From the NCBI GenBank assembly GCA_004124535.1, contig SCKQ01000005.1, forward strand, positions 1-64,000: a DNA stretch of 64,000 nucleotides. The letters are read 5' to 3'. Source of the stretch: Fidelibacterota bacterium (GTDB lineage: Bacteria; Marinisomatota; Marinisomatia; Marinisomatales; TCS55). Positions 16,722 through 25,103 of the stretch are shown here, in pieces. The position numbers were made by a program, and so were the translations under genes. Every line of letters begins with the position of its first letter. Positions within the stretch are counted from its first letter, which is position 1. A model generated the notes under the pieces. It ran no database searches and was not told the DNA's origin. It saw only the letters and a program-made list of their open reading frames with translations.

Positions 16722-18175
16722 CTAATTCTATTCTTTTCCAAGGTTTTAGTTTCCTGCAAAATTAATTTCCAGGCCTTGATAACATGATCCCATGTCGTTT
16801 TTGTCTGACCGATAGAAAATCTTATGGTGTATTTATTATTTAATTTGGTATGAATTAAATAGAGTTTGCCGCTATCATTCAGTCTTTGGACAAGTGCTTC
16901 ATTGAATTCATCCGAACCTTTATAACGGAAACAAACCAGATTTAGTACGGTTGGTGCCATTAATTCAAACCGATCGTCTTTATTAATCTCTTCTGTGAGC
17001 GCTTTAGCTGATCCTATATGCTGTCTTATGTGTGCTTGGATTCCCTTGATTCCATAATGGCGAATAACGCTCCATAATTTTAGGGATCGGAAACGTCTGC
17101 CCAGCGGTATCTGCCAATCTCTATAGTCAAATACAGAATTTGATTTACTTTCTTTAGTTTTTAAGTATTCCGGCGTGATGCTGAGCGAGTCGATCAACGC
17201 ATCTCTATTAGATACGTAAAAACAGCTACAGTCAAAATTTGTTAGCATAAATTTATGCGGATTGAAACAGTAGCTTTGGGCAAGTTCCAAACCTTCGTGA
17301 ATGAAGCGGTATTCAGGGCATGTGGCTGCAGATCCAGCCATGGCGGCGTCAACATGCAGCCAAATACCGAATTCCGAGCAAATGTTTCCGATCTCTGTTA
17401 GAGGATCAAGAGCTGTACTGGATGTCGTGCCCACTGTAGCACAGACAAAAGCGGGTGTTAAACCATCTCTTATATCTTGTTCTACAGCTCTGCGCAGTTC
17501 TGATGGTCTCATGGCAAATTCATCATCAACTGTAATTGACCGCAGATTATGTTTACCGATACCAGTAATCTTCACAGCTTTTTCTATTGAAGAATGGGCC
17601 TGGTTAGAGGTATAAACGCGAAGTTTACCATCGAAACCAGTCTCATTTATTTTACCATTTGATGCTTTTTCTCGGGCAGCTAACAAAGCACAAAGTATTG
17701 CACTGGATGCCGTATCATGAATTACACCACCGCCTGTACTGGTAGATTTGAATTTTTCGGGGAGATGTAACATATCCACCAGCCAATCCAATACGTGTGT
17801 TTCCAGTTCTGTACATGCCGGGCTAGTGGCCCACAACATCCCTTGCACACCAAGTCCAGTTGAGAGCATATCACCAAGAATAGCTGGACCAGTCGAGTTG
17901 CAAGGGAAAAAAGCGAAAAAATTAGGGGATTGCCAGTGGGTTACTCCGGGCAGGATTTTTTCATTCATATCCGCTAACACTGCCTCGAAAGTTTCACCAT
18001 CTTCAGGAGGGTGGTCTGGCAGCTGTCCACGGATGTCACCAGGCCGCGCTTGGGAAAGTACGGGTAATGAATCCACGTTTTGATAATATTCTGCTATCCA
18101 ATCTATTACCTTATAGCCATTATTTTTGAATTCGTCGATTGTCATATGAATTGAATGTTTGTTATCCATGTTCAT
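16718..18175 (-). CDS. Pyridoxal-phosphate-dependent aromatic-L-amino-acid decarboxylase family protein
   Basis: Group II PLP decarboxylase of 485 residues. The PLP lysine is K308 in SYCFNPHKFM; H194 (QAHSS) stacks on the cofactor ring, D276 (HVDAAMAGSA) binds the pyridine nitrogen. The N-terminal swap region and GVTHWQSPNFFAFFP, then WATSPACTELE, are strongly like DOPA/tryptophan decarboxylases. Likely product is tryptamine, tyramine or phenethylamine; the exact substrate cannot be read. Two ATGs (18175, 18169) are possible starts. Monocistronic on the minus strand, divergent from uvrC, with a perfect palindrome in the shared upstream region. Confidence 0.88.
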   Translation of the reverse strand: MNMDNKHSIHMTIDEFKNNGYKVIDWIAEYYQNVDSLPVLSQARPGDIRGQLPDHPPEDGETFEAVLADMNEKILPGVTHWQSPNFFAFFPCNSTGPAILGDMLSTGLGVQGMLWATSPACTELETHVLDWLVDMLHLPEKFKSTSTGGGVIHDTASSAILCALLAAREKASNGKINETGFDGKLRVYTSNQAHSSIEKAVKITGIGKHNLRSITVDDEFAMRPSELRRAVEQDIRDGLTPAFVCATVGTTSSTALDPLTEIGNICSEFGIWLHVDAAMAGSAATCPEYRFIHEGLELAQSYCFNPHKFMLTNFDCSCFYVSNRDALIDSLSITPEYLKTKESKSNSVFDYRDWQIPLGRRFRSLKLWSVIRHYGIKGIQAHIRQHIGSAKALTEEINKDDRFELMAPTVLNLVCFRYKGSDEFNEALVQRLNDSGKLYLIHTKLNNKYTIRFSIGQTKTTWDHVIKAWKLILQETKTLEKNRIS

Positions 18176-18232
18176 TTATCCTTCATTTATTAATTATTTA
18201 TATCGATAATATTAGAATTGACAGTCGAGGTA

Positions 18233-18252
18233 TGAAATACAATTGTATTTCA
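18233..18252. promoter_or_regulatory. Perfect 20-bp palindrome, candidate operator
   Basis: The half-site TGAAATACAA is followed directly by its exact reverse complement. It lies 58 nt upstream of the decarboxylase start and 48 nt upstream of uvrC. A TTGACA at 18218-18223 lies just beside it on the plus strand, with TACAAT inside the palindrome at a short 14-nt spacing. The symmetry fits a dimeric repressor site covering one or both promoters. It does not match a known LexA box. Confidence 0.45.
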
Positions 18253-18299
18253 AAACGGAGTAATCCAGATTATATTTTAATGAATGTATATTTTGGGTC

Positions 18300-20144
18300 A
18301 TGAAGACTAGTTTAAATGAGAAAATAAAAAATATTCCCACAAAACCGGGTGTATACCAATTTAAAAACGATGTAGGTGAAATTATTTATATAGGTAAGGC
18401 CAAAAACCTACGCACCAGAGTACGATCCTATTTCCAAAAAAACAAATATCAGACACCAAAAAATCAATCCATGATCAAACGGATTACCGATTTGGATTGG
18501 ATTGTAGTTTCGACCGAAGTAGAGGCATTGTTGACTGAAGCAAATCTGGTAAAAAAACATAAGCCGCATTATAACATTAATCTCAAAGATGATAAATCCT
18601 TTCCTTATATACGAATCACGAGGGAACCTTATTCGAGAATTTTTATTACCAGAGATATAGTTAAAGATGGATCCAGATATTTTGGTCCGTATACAGATGT
18701 TTATTTACTGCGCAGATCGTTAAAGGCCGTTCATAAGATTTTTCCTATACGTAGCTGCGACTTTTATTTAGATCAGGAAGTTATTCGTGCCGGCAAAGTA
18801 GATCTCTGCCTGGATTACCATATTAAGAAATGTGAAGGCCCCTGTCAGAATTTGGTCTCCCAGAAAGATTACAATGCGATGATAAAACGGGTAGTGCAGT
18901 TTTTACAAGGCAAAACGAAAGAAACAGAAAATTATATAAACAAACAGATGAGTGTCGCGGCAGATGAGATGCGCTACGAAGATGCTGCAATGTATCGTGA
19001 TCAACTTGCAGCCGTTAAAAGTTTTAAAGAAAAGCAACGCAAGGTTGCTGCTGACTTTGATAATCGTGATGTATTTGCCATGGCAAAACAAGATAATATG
19101 TGTGTAACAGTGATTGTACGAATTCGTAATGGCAGGATCCACAGCAGAGAAAAAATCTCAATTAATATTGGCGATGAAAGGGACGCAGATATTTTTGAAT
19201 CCGTCATCACACAATTTTATCTTAACTCAGATTTCATCCCGAAAACAATAAATGTTGCCGACGTACCAACTAATAAAAAACAGCTACTGGTCTGGTTAAA
19301 AGAAAAACGAAGCGGCCCTGTTCATATTCAAGTTCCAAAGAGAGGGGAAAAAGCCAGGGAGATACGGCTGGCAGCACAAAACGCAAAGCTGTTGCTAGGA
19401 GAATGGATAATCAATCGCAAGAAACGGCGCGAGTTGATACCAAAAATGGTGCAACAACTTCAGGAAGATCTGCAACTTAAGATACCACCACGCCGAATAG
19501 AGGCATTTGATATTTCTCATTTGGGAGGCACAAATACGGTTGCTTCGATGGTATGTTTTATTGATGGTAAAGCACGTAAATCGGAATACAGGAAGTACAA
19601 AATAAAGACAGTTGATGGTATTGATGATTTTGCCGCTATGCGGGAAGTGGTATTCAGGCGTTATCGGCGATTGAAAAGCGAACAGGCAACCCTGCCAGAT
19701 CTAATACTTATTGATGGCGGTAAAGGACAACTTAGCATGGCAATATCTGCATTGCGTGAACTTGGATTGGATTACTTGACAGTCATTGGGCTGGCGAAGC
19801 GATTGGAAGAAGTATTCGTGCCAGGTCACTCGGACGCACAATCCATACCCAAACAATCACCTGGTCTGATATTATTAAGGAAAATACGGGATGAGGCCCA
19901 TCGGTTTGCGATCACATTTCAAAAACAGAAACGAAACAAACAAGTACGCACATCAATATTTGATAGCATTGATGGTATGGGCCCGAAACGGGTACAATCT
20001 TTATTTACTGTATTCCAAGACATAGAAAGCATTGCCCAGGCTAATACTGATATAATTGCCAAGAAAGCTAAGATTCCCTTAAAACAGGCCAAAAGTGTGC
20101 GTTTGGCTGCTAGACAGTTTCGAACAGAAAAAACGCCTAAGTAA
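18300..20144 (+). CDS. uvrC: UvrABC system protein C
   Basis: Excision nuclease subunit that makes the 3' and 5' incisions at DNA lesions. The 614-residue protein has an N-terminal GIY-YIG domain (PGVYQFKNDVGEIIYIGKAK, about 15-34) with LTEANLVKKHKPHYNINLKDDKS following, a Cys-rich stretch (CDFYL..CLDYHIKKCEGPC near 155-180), the UVR motif near 210-240, a C-terminal RNase H-like endonuclease domain starting at about 400 (RRIEAFDISHLGGTNTVASMV) with LILIDGGKGQLSMA, and a final HhH region. ATG at 18300. Stands alone, with no uvrA or uvrB in the window. Confidence 0.97.
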   Translation: MKTSLNEKIKNIPTKPGVYQFKNDVGEIIYIGKAKNLRTRVRSYFQKNKYQTPKNQSMIKRITDLDWIVVSTEVEALLTEANLVKKHKPHYNINLKDDKSFPYIRITREPYSRIFITRDIVKDGSRYFGPYTDVYLLRRSLKAVHKIFPIRSCDFYLDQEVIRAGKVDLCLDYHIKKCEGPCQNLVSQKDYNAMIKRVVQFLQGKTKETENYINKQMSVAADEMRYEDAAMYRDQLAAVKSFKEKQRKVAADFDNRDVFAMAKQDNMCVTVIVRIRNGRIHSREKISINIGDERDADIFESVITQFYLNSDFIPKTINVADVPTNKKQLLVWLKEKRSGPVHIQVPKRGEKAREIRLAAQNAKLLLGEWIINRKKRRELIPKMVQQLQEDLQLKIPPRRIEAFDISHLGGTNTVASMVCFIDGKARKSEYRKYKIKTVDGIDDFAAMREVVFRRYRRLKSEQATLPDLILIDGGKGQLSMAISALRELGLDYLTVIGLAKRLEEVFVPGHSDAQSIPKQSPGLILLRKIRDEAHRFAITFQKQKRNKQVRTSIFDSIDGMGPKRVQSLFTVFQDIESIAQANTDIIAKKAKIPLKQAKSVRLAARQFRTEKTPK

Positions 20145-20240
20145 ACCAGTGCGATTAAGCGTTAAAATAACATAGAGAAAGCTGTATTTCCTGTGATAAA
20201 TATCAACTACACCTAACTCTATTACTTGTAGATTAGCTAA

Positions 20241-22094
20241 ATGATTTGGTTTCGCTGCCTATTACTTAACGGATTAATACTTCATTCACTATCTGGGCAG
20301 GAATATGTTCCTGACAGAATAATTGTAAAACTTGCTCCGGATATTTCTCGTAATGATTTCAGCAGTATACTTGATACCAATAATTATGTGATTGAAAAAG
20401 TATTGGTCAGGCGTCTAAATATCATAAGCATCAAATTGAAGAACAATCAAATTTCTCCATTAGATGCTGTCAAGGAATTTCGCAGCAATCCATTTGTTGA
20501 TAAAGCAATTCCAGACACAAAAGTTTCACGTAGGGATATACCGGATGACACTCAGTTTGACCAGCAATGGGCATTGCATAATGTAGGCCAGAACGGCGGT
20601 ACAGAAGATGCCGATATTGATGCACCAGAAGCCTGGGATATCGCAACCGGGGGCGTAACACCTTTGGGAGACACAATAGTGGTTGCTATTGTTGACGGAG
20701 GCATGATGCTAACCCATGCGGATCTAACTCCTAATTTGTGGACGAATTGGGGTGAAATACCTGGAAATGGAATTGATGATGATAATAATGGTTATGTCGA
20801 TGATGTGCACGGCTGGGATGCTTATTCCTCAGATGGATCTGTACCAAGTGATGGTCACGGTACCCACGTGGCGGGAATAGTAGGTGCGAAGGGTAATAAT
20901 GGTGTCTATGTGGCCGGTGTGAACTGGAATGTAAAACTCATGCCAATAGCTGGTTCTTCCGGAACGACCTCTATTGTTTTGGAAGCATATGGTTATGCCC
21001 TGGATCAACGGGCAATTTATGATTCTACTGATGGATCCTCTGGTGCATTCGTGGTGGCTACTAACAGCAGTTTTGGTGTTAATAACGCTGACTGCAACAG
21101 CGGTAATTATTCTCTCTGGAACGATATGTATGATGCCCTGGGCCAGTATGGTATACTTAGCTGCGGTGCAACGATGAATATTAATTCCAACGTTGATGTT
21201 ACTGGCGATGTACCTACGGGATGTGAAAGTGATTATATGATTTCAGTTACAAATACGACGCGAAATGATGCGAAAAACAGCGGCGCTGCCTATGGGGCAA
21301 CTACCATTGATCTTGGAGCGCCGGGGACACAGGTGTTATCTACTTACACTGGCGGTGGTACTTCATCTCTATCAGGTACATCCATGGCCTCTCCGCACGT
21401 TGCTGGCGCAGTTGGCTTCCTGCACGCATCAATGTCTGCCGGTTTTGCGTCTTTTTTTCAAAGTAATCCTGCAGAAGGTGGTTTGCTTATTAAACAATTG
21501 ATCTTGGATGGCACTGATCCATTACCAACACTTAATGGTGTTACGGTGAGTGGCGGGCGGTTAAACCTTTATAATTCAGCATTATTAAGTATGGAGACCA
21601 TGGCAGCAGATTCCCTGGATCCAAACCCTGTCACCAATGTTACAGCAGATACTACAGAATGGTATCGCGTAACATTAAATTGGAACGATCCTACAGAGTT
21701 ATTTGGAGGTGATGCAATCCCCACTTTTATGATAAATATATATCGGGATGGTGAATTTGAAAGTTCTGTCTGGCAAGGTGTAGAAAGTTTTACCGATATA
21801 GGGCTGCCAGCTGATACGGAGTACATATATACGTTGGTTACCAGTATTGTAACTACTGACTCACTGAGCATCGGTGTATCAATCCCAATAGTTGTTGGTG
21901 GTGGAAACTGTCAACCGGGTGATTTAACTGAAAATAACGTAGTGGATGTGCTGGATGTGGTACAATTATTACGATTTGTTCTCGGATATAATGAACCCAG
22001 CCCGGTACACTATTGCACAGGAGATTTGAACTACGATAATTATCTAAATATCACAGATGTCCTGATGCTTATGGATATAATTTTGGGTATATGA
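20241..22094 (+). CDS. Secreted subtilisin-like (S8) serine protease with dockerin-like C-terminus
   Basis: 617 residues. Residues 1-19 (RCLLLNGLILHSLSG) form a short signal peptide; 20-100 resemble an inhibitor-like prodomain. The catalytic triad is D152 (AIVDGGM, where most family members have DTG/DSG), H206 (DGHGTHVAG) and S381 (SGTSMASPHVAG), with oxyanion N275. A Ca-loop-like stretch GNGIDDDNNGYVDD is near 176-188. A fibronectin-III-like domain spans about 460-545. The last 60 residues hold two dockerin-type repeats (GDLTENNVVDVLDVVQL and GDLNYDNYLNITDVLML). Probably an exported scavenging protease; the dockerin-like tail may anchor or signal export, which is inference. Confidence 0.9.
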   Translation: MIWFRCLLLNGLILHSLSGQEYVPDRIIVKLAPDISRNDFSSILDTNNYVIEKVLVRRLNIISIKLKNNQISPLDAVKEFRSNPFVDKAIPDTKVSRRDIPDDTQFDQQWALHNVGQNGGTEDADIDAPEAWDIATGGVTPLGDTIVVAIVDGGMMLTHADLTPNLWTNWGEIPGNGIDDDNNGYVDDVHGWDAYSSDGSVPSDGHGTHVAGIVGAKGNNGVYVAGVNWNVKLMPIAGSSGTTSIVLEAYGYALDQRAIYDSTDGSSGAFVVATNSSFGVNNADCNSGNYSLWNDMYDALGQYGILSCGATMNINSNVDVTGDVPTGCESDYMISVTNTTRNDAKNSGAAYGATTIDLGAPGTQVLSTYTGGGTSSLSGTSMASPHVAGAVGFLHASMSAGFASFFQSNPAEGGLLIKQLILDGTDPLPTLNGVTVSGGRLNLYNSALLSMETMAADSLDPNPVTNVTADTTEWYRVTLNWNDPTELFGGDAIPTFMINIYRDGEFESSVWQGVESFTDIGLPADTEYIYTLVTSIVTTDSLSIGVSIPIVVGGGNCQPGDLTENNVVDVLDVVQLLRFVLGYNEPSPVHYCTGDLNYDNYLNITDVLMLMDIILGI

Positions 22095-22125
22095 TTTCTG
22101 ACAATACTAGTATGAGGATAATGGA

Positions 22126-22617
22126 ATGAATGATATTAGTATTAACGCACTTATAAATAATTACTGTAATAGAAGGGAATTTGTCAAAGATGCATTAACC
22201 GGGATAGGTACCGTAGCATTCGGAAGTTTTGTTATGATGAACCAAAGTAGTTGTAGTGATGGTAGCCCTACGGCGCCTACCGACAGTAACGGTGAGACTA
22301 GTATTACTGTCGACTTGTCATTACCACAAAATAGCGCTCTGGCAACAGTAGGCGGTACATTGGCATTGACCGCCAATGAATTGGACGGCTCGGGCATACT
22401 GCTATACAGGCAAAGTGATACCAGTGTGTTGGCATTCAGCAGAATTTGCACGCATAATGGTTGTACAATTGGTTCGTTTCAGAATGGTACATCTGCATGT
22501 CCCTGTCATGGCAGCCAGTTCAATACATCGGGCAGTGTTGTAAATGGACCGGCTGTAAATCCATTGAAACAGTATTCAGCAACTATTGTAGGTAATATAG
22601 TGACCATTTATCCCTGA
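22126..22617 (+). CDS. Rieske [2Fe-2S] protein with twin-arginine-like leader
   Basis: 163 residues. The cluster box is complete: C108 and H110 (ICTHNGC), C125 and H128 (CPCHGS), with C113 and C127 placed to form the usual disulfide. The N-terminus contains NRREFVKDALTGIG followed by a hydrophobic AFGSFVMM, a Tat-type signal, and an SSC at about 41-43 that could be a lipidation site. It overlaps the downstream membrane protein by one base. No cytochrome b or c1 gene is adjacent, so a classical bc1 complex is not supported here; it may be a periplasmic electron carrier. Confidence 0.85.
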   Translation: MNDISINALINNYCNRREFVKDALTGIGTVAFGSFVMMNQSSCSDGSPTAPTDSNGETSITVDLSLPQNSALATVGGTLALTANELDGSGILLYRQSDTSVLAFSRICTHNGCTIGSFQNGTSACPCHGSQFNTSGSVVNGPAVNPLKQYSATIVGNIVTIYP

Positions 22618-23324
22618 TGAAAAAGCGAGTGGTCAATTTATTTATTACCTTGCCCTTAGCCAGCATAGGGCTATACATTTTTCTCCTGGCAGCAGCCATA
22701 GTTTCCTACAATGGCGGTAATTCAATAGACCACCATGAAATCGGGTATTCTTTTTCCCTGAATTTCCTCAGCGATCTGGGTAGGTCCAGCGGTTACGCTG
22801 GACAGGATAATAGCCTGTCATTTTACAGTTTTAATTTATCGTTAGTCACTACAGGTATCGCATTTTTTGCATACTTTATATTCCTGCCTTCATTACATAA
22901 TTCAAATCCAAAATCATTTCTATTTTCACGGGTTGGCAGTCTTTTTGGGTGTTTTGCAAGCATCTGTTTTACTGGGGTAGGTCTGACCCCTGCTGATACC
23001 TTAAAAGACTTGCATATATTTTTTGCTAACTGGGTTTTCCGTTCTATGAGCCTGGCGGTACTATTTTATGCCTTAACATTTCTTTTCCTTAATAAAGATA
23101 ATCTATATATATCTATATTATTTCTGTTGAGCGGAATCGTTGTTTTTGCTCATATAGTGATTGCCGATATAGATCTGGCCGTTTATATGTCCAATCCCCA
23201 TTATGCCCGAGTCCTATCCCAGAAAGCAGCTGTCATCGCGATGATATCCATGGTCCCATTAATGGCGATCATTAATTTGAGACACTTACAGGAAAGGACT
23301 ATTAATCTGCGAATATTTGGTTAA
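22617..23324 (+). CDS. Polytopic membrane protein, DUF998-like
   Basis: 235 residues with about six hydrophobic segments (near 8-28, 70-92, 106-124, 140-158, 163-183, 204-222). The motif SLNFLSDLGRSS after the first helix and the overall six-helix plan resemble the DUF998 family of uncharacterised membrane proteins; that assignment is from memory of the pattern and tentative. The start overlaps the Rieske stop by one base, so the two are produced together and may act together. No heme-binding His pair is obvious. Its 3' end converges on the TlpA-like gene. Confidence 0.65.
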   Translation: MKKRVVNLFITLPLASIGLYIFLLAAAIVSYNGGNSIDHHEIGYSFSLNFLSDLGRSSGYAGQDNSLSFYSFNLSLVTTGIAFFAYFIFLPSLHNSNPKSFLFSRVGSLFGCFASICFTGVGLTPADTLKDLHIFFANWVFRSMSLAVLFYALTFLFLNKDNLYISILFLLSGIVVFAHIVIADIDLAVYMSNPHYARVLSQKAAVIAMISMVPLMAIINLRHLQERTINLRIFG

Positions 23325-23351
23325 TGGGATTAATATAATTTAGATAAAGTA

Positions 23352-24044
23352 CTATAGTCTCATCTCAGCCAAAGCGAGTTTCCTCTCTTTTCGGTTTAGT
23401 TCCCTTTCGGCTTTGAATAATTCTGTTTCAAGTTTCCTTATAGAATATCGTTCACTTCGGGTTTGCTGCTTCTTAAGCTGTTTCAATATTTGTCTTTTTG
23501 CAGTTAAAGATTGTTTTTGTTCCATTAATTGATCCATTAACAAATTATGTATGACACGTTTCATATCATTGAATTCTTGCATTTCAAACAATCGCGTAAG
23601 AAAGGAAATTGTCCCATCTGGTGCTATAATTACATTACGTGTTACCCCGCTGTTTCGATCAGCAAACAGGGCGAATATATCCGCGCCAGGATCTAGAGCA
23701 ATAGGGTAGGTGACTTGCACTTCTTTTGCAAACTTGGTAATAACATCTGCTGGTTCATCCCTGTCTATGCCAATCACATTCAGCCCAATATTTTTGTAGA
23801 CTTTCCAAATTTCCTTCTCAATGTAGGGCATTTCTTCCCGGCATACGTGGCACCAGCTTGCCGTGAACTGCAGCATAGTTACCTGGCCATTTAAATCTTC
23901 AAGAGAAGTTTGTGTGCCATTGGGAAAATCAAGCACAAAATTAGGGGAATCATCACCAACGTATAAAATATAACCACGATCATTCGCTGTCTGTGAAAAA
24001 GCAATAGTTAGAGCTAGTAGAAAGAATAATGGCCGTTTGATCAT
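23352..24044 (-). CDS. TlpA-like thiol-disulfide oxidoreductase with coiled-coil tail
   Basis: 230 residues from the ATG at 24044, which overlaps the stop of the synthase gene by ATGA; a longer in-frame start inside that gene is less likely. Residues 1-17 ([15 protein letters not shown]) are a signal peptide. A TlpA/ResA thioredoxin domain follows with the Cxx[13 protein letters not shown] and the cis-Pro strand region near [13 protein letters not shown]. From about 165 onward the protein is highly charged and helical ([19 protein letters not shown]), a coiled-coil extension not found in typical TlpA. Likely a periplasmic disulfide reductase. Coupling to a sulfur amino acid enzyme is suggestive. 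Confidence 0.82.
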   Translation of the reverse strand: MIKRPLFFLLALTIAFSQTANDRGYILYVGDDSPNFVLDFPNGTQTSLEDLNGQVTMLQFTASWCHVCREEMPYIEKEIWKVYKNIGLNVIGIDRDEPADVITKFAKEVQVTYPIALDPGADIFALFADRNSGVTRNVIIAPDGTISFLTRLFEMQEFNDMKRVIHNLLMDQLMEQKQSLTAKRQILKQLKKQQTRSERYSIRKLETELFKAERELNRKERKLALAEMRL

Positions 24045-24994
24045 ATACGAAACGCGTTGTTGGCCATCCACGCATCATTAACAAACTTGCTTAGATAGTT
24101 TCGAATACTATCTGGGAGAATTACAAGTACATTTTTATCGGACTCAAGATCTTGGGCAGCTTCAATAGCTCCCCAAACAACTGATCCAGAGGATCCACCG
24201 ATCAATAAGCCTTCTTCCTTGATCAGTCTACGGGCCATGGTGAACGCATCTTGATCATTGGTTTTTATGTAGCGATCCACCAATGTGTTATCCAGCACCT
24301 CAGGGAAAAAATCATACCCTATACCTTCTACATGATAGGTATTTATTTCGCTACCGCCTCCAAGAACTGAACCAATTGGATCAACGCCGACTACTTCAAT
24401 GTCAGGAATAGCTTCTCTTAATCTTTTTGCCACACCAGTTATAGTACCGCCAGTGCCAGCGCCGATAACGATCATCGCCAGATTTTTACCGAATTCATCA
24501 AGAATCTCTTCGGCCGTTCCATAATAGTGCGCATCCGGGTTATTTGGGTTAGCGTATTGATCGAGTATATGAGAATTAGGTATTTCACTATGTAACCGTT
24601 TGGCAACACCGAGAAGACTTTCAGGATCATCATGAGCTGCTTCTGTTGGTGTGCGTACGATTTCTGCCCCTAGCGCTTTCAAAACAACTTCTTTTTCCAT
24701 ACTCATTTTTTCCGGCATGGTAATGATGAGTTTATATCCTTTTACCGCAGCGGCCAGAGCCAGGCCAATACCCGTATTACCGGAACTAGGTTCGATCAAT
24801 GTATCTCCTGGTTTGATACGCCCTTCTTTCTCAGCTTCCTCGATCATACGTACGCCAATACGATCTTTCAAAGAACCACCAGGGCTTAAAAATTCACATT
24901 TGGCAAATAACTGGCAGTTTAGCTCAGCACCTATTTTACCCAGTTTTACTATCGGTGTTTTCCCAACCGCATCTAGAATAGAATTGTGTATCAT
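24041..24994 (-). CDS. Cystathionine beta-synthase-type / cysteine synthase family PLP enzyme
   Basis: 317 residues, fold type II PLP enzyme. The PLP lysine is in [20 protein letters not shown], the substrate loop is [12 protein letters not shown], the phosphate-binding loop [15 protein letters not shown], and GGSSGS contacts the pyridine. Two features favour cystathionine beta-synthase over O-acetylserine sulfhydrylase: the KDRI..RMIE..E..G segment and the C-terminal [17 protein letters not shown], which is typical of CBS. There is no C-terminal CBS regulatory domain. Reaction: serine plus homocysteine to cystathionine, or cysteine synthesis. Divergent from the TonB receptor. Confidence 0.85.
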   Translation of the reverse strand: MIHNSILDAVGKTPIVKLGKIGAELNCQLFAKCEFLSPGGSLKDRIGVRMIEEAEKEGRIKPGDTLIEPSSGNTGIGLALAAAVKGYKLIITMPEKMSMEKEVVLKALGAEIVRTPTEAAHDDPESLLGVAKRLHSEIPNSHILDQYANPNNPDAHYYGTAEEILDEFGKNLAMIVIGAGTGGTITGVAKRLREAIPDIEVVGVDPIGSVLGGGSEINTYHVEGIGYDFFPEVLDNTLVDRYIKTNDQDAFTMARRLIKEEGLLIGGSSGSVVWGAIEAAQDLESDKNVLVILPDSIRNYLSKFVNDAWMANNAFRI

Positions 24995-25103
24995 TTTACA
25001 ACCTAATTAATTACTGCTATGATAAGAAATACCTGAAAAATTACGAATAATTAAATATAATATTTGTATTACATTCACCGTTAATTTGGCTGTCTATCTG
25101 AAT

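Noticed and set aside
25056..25061. TATAAT upstream of the TonB receptor
   Set aside because: No convincing -35 element at the correct spacing; AT-rich spacer makes chance matches likely.
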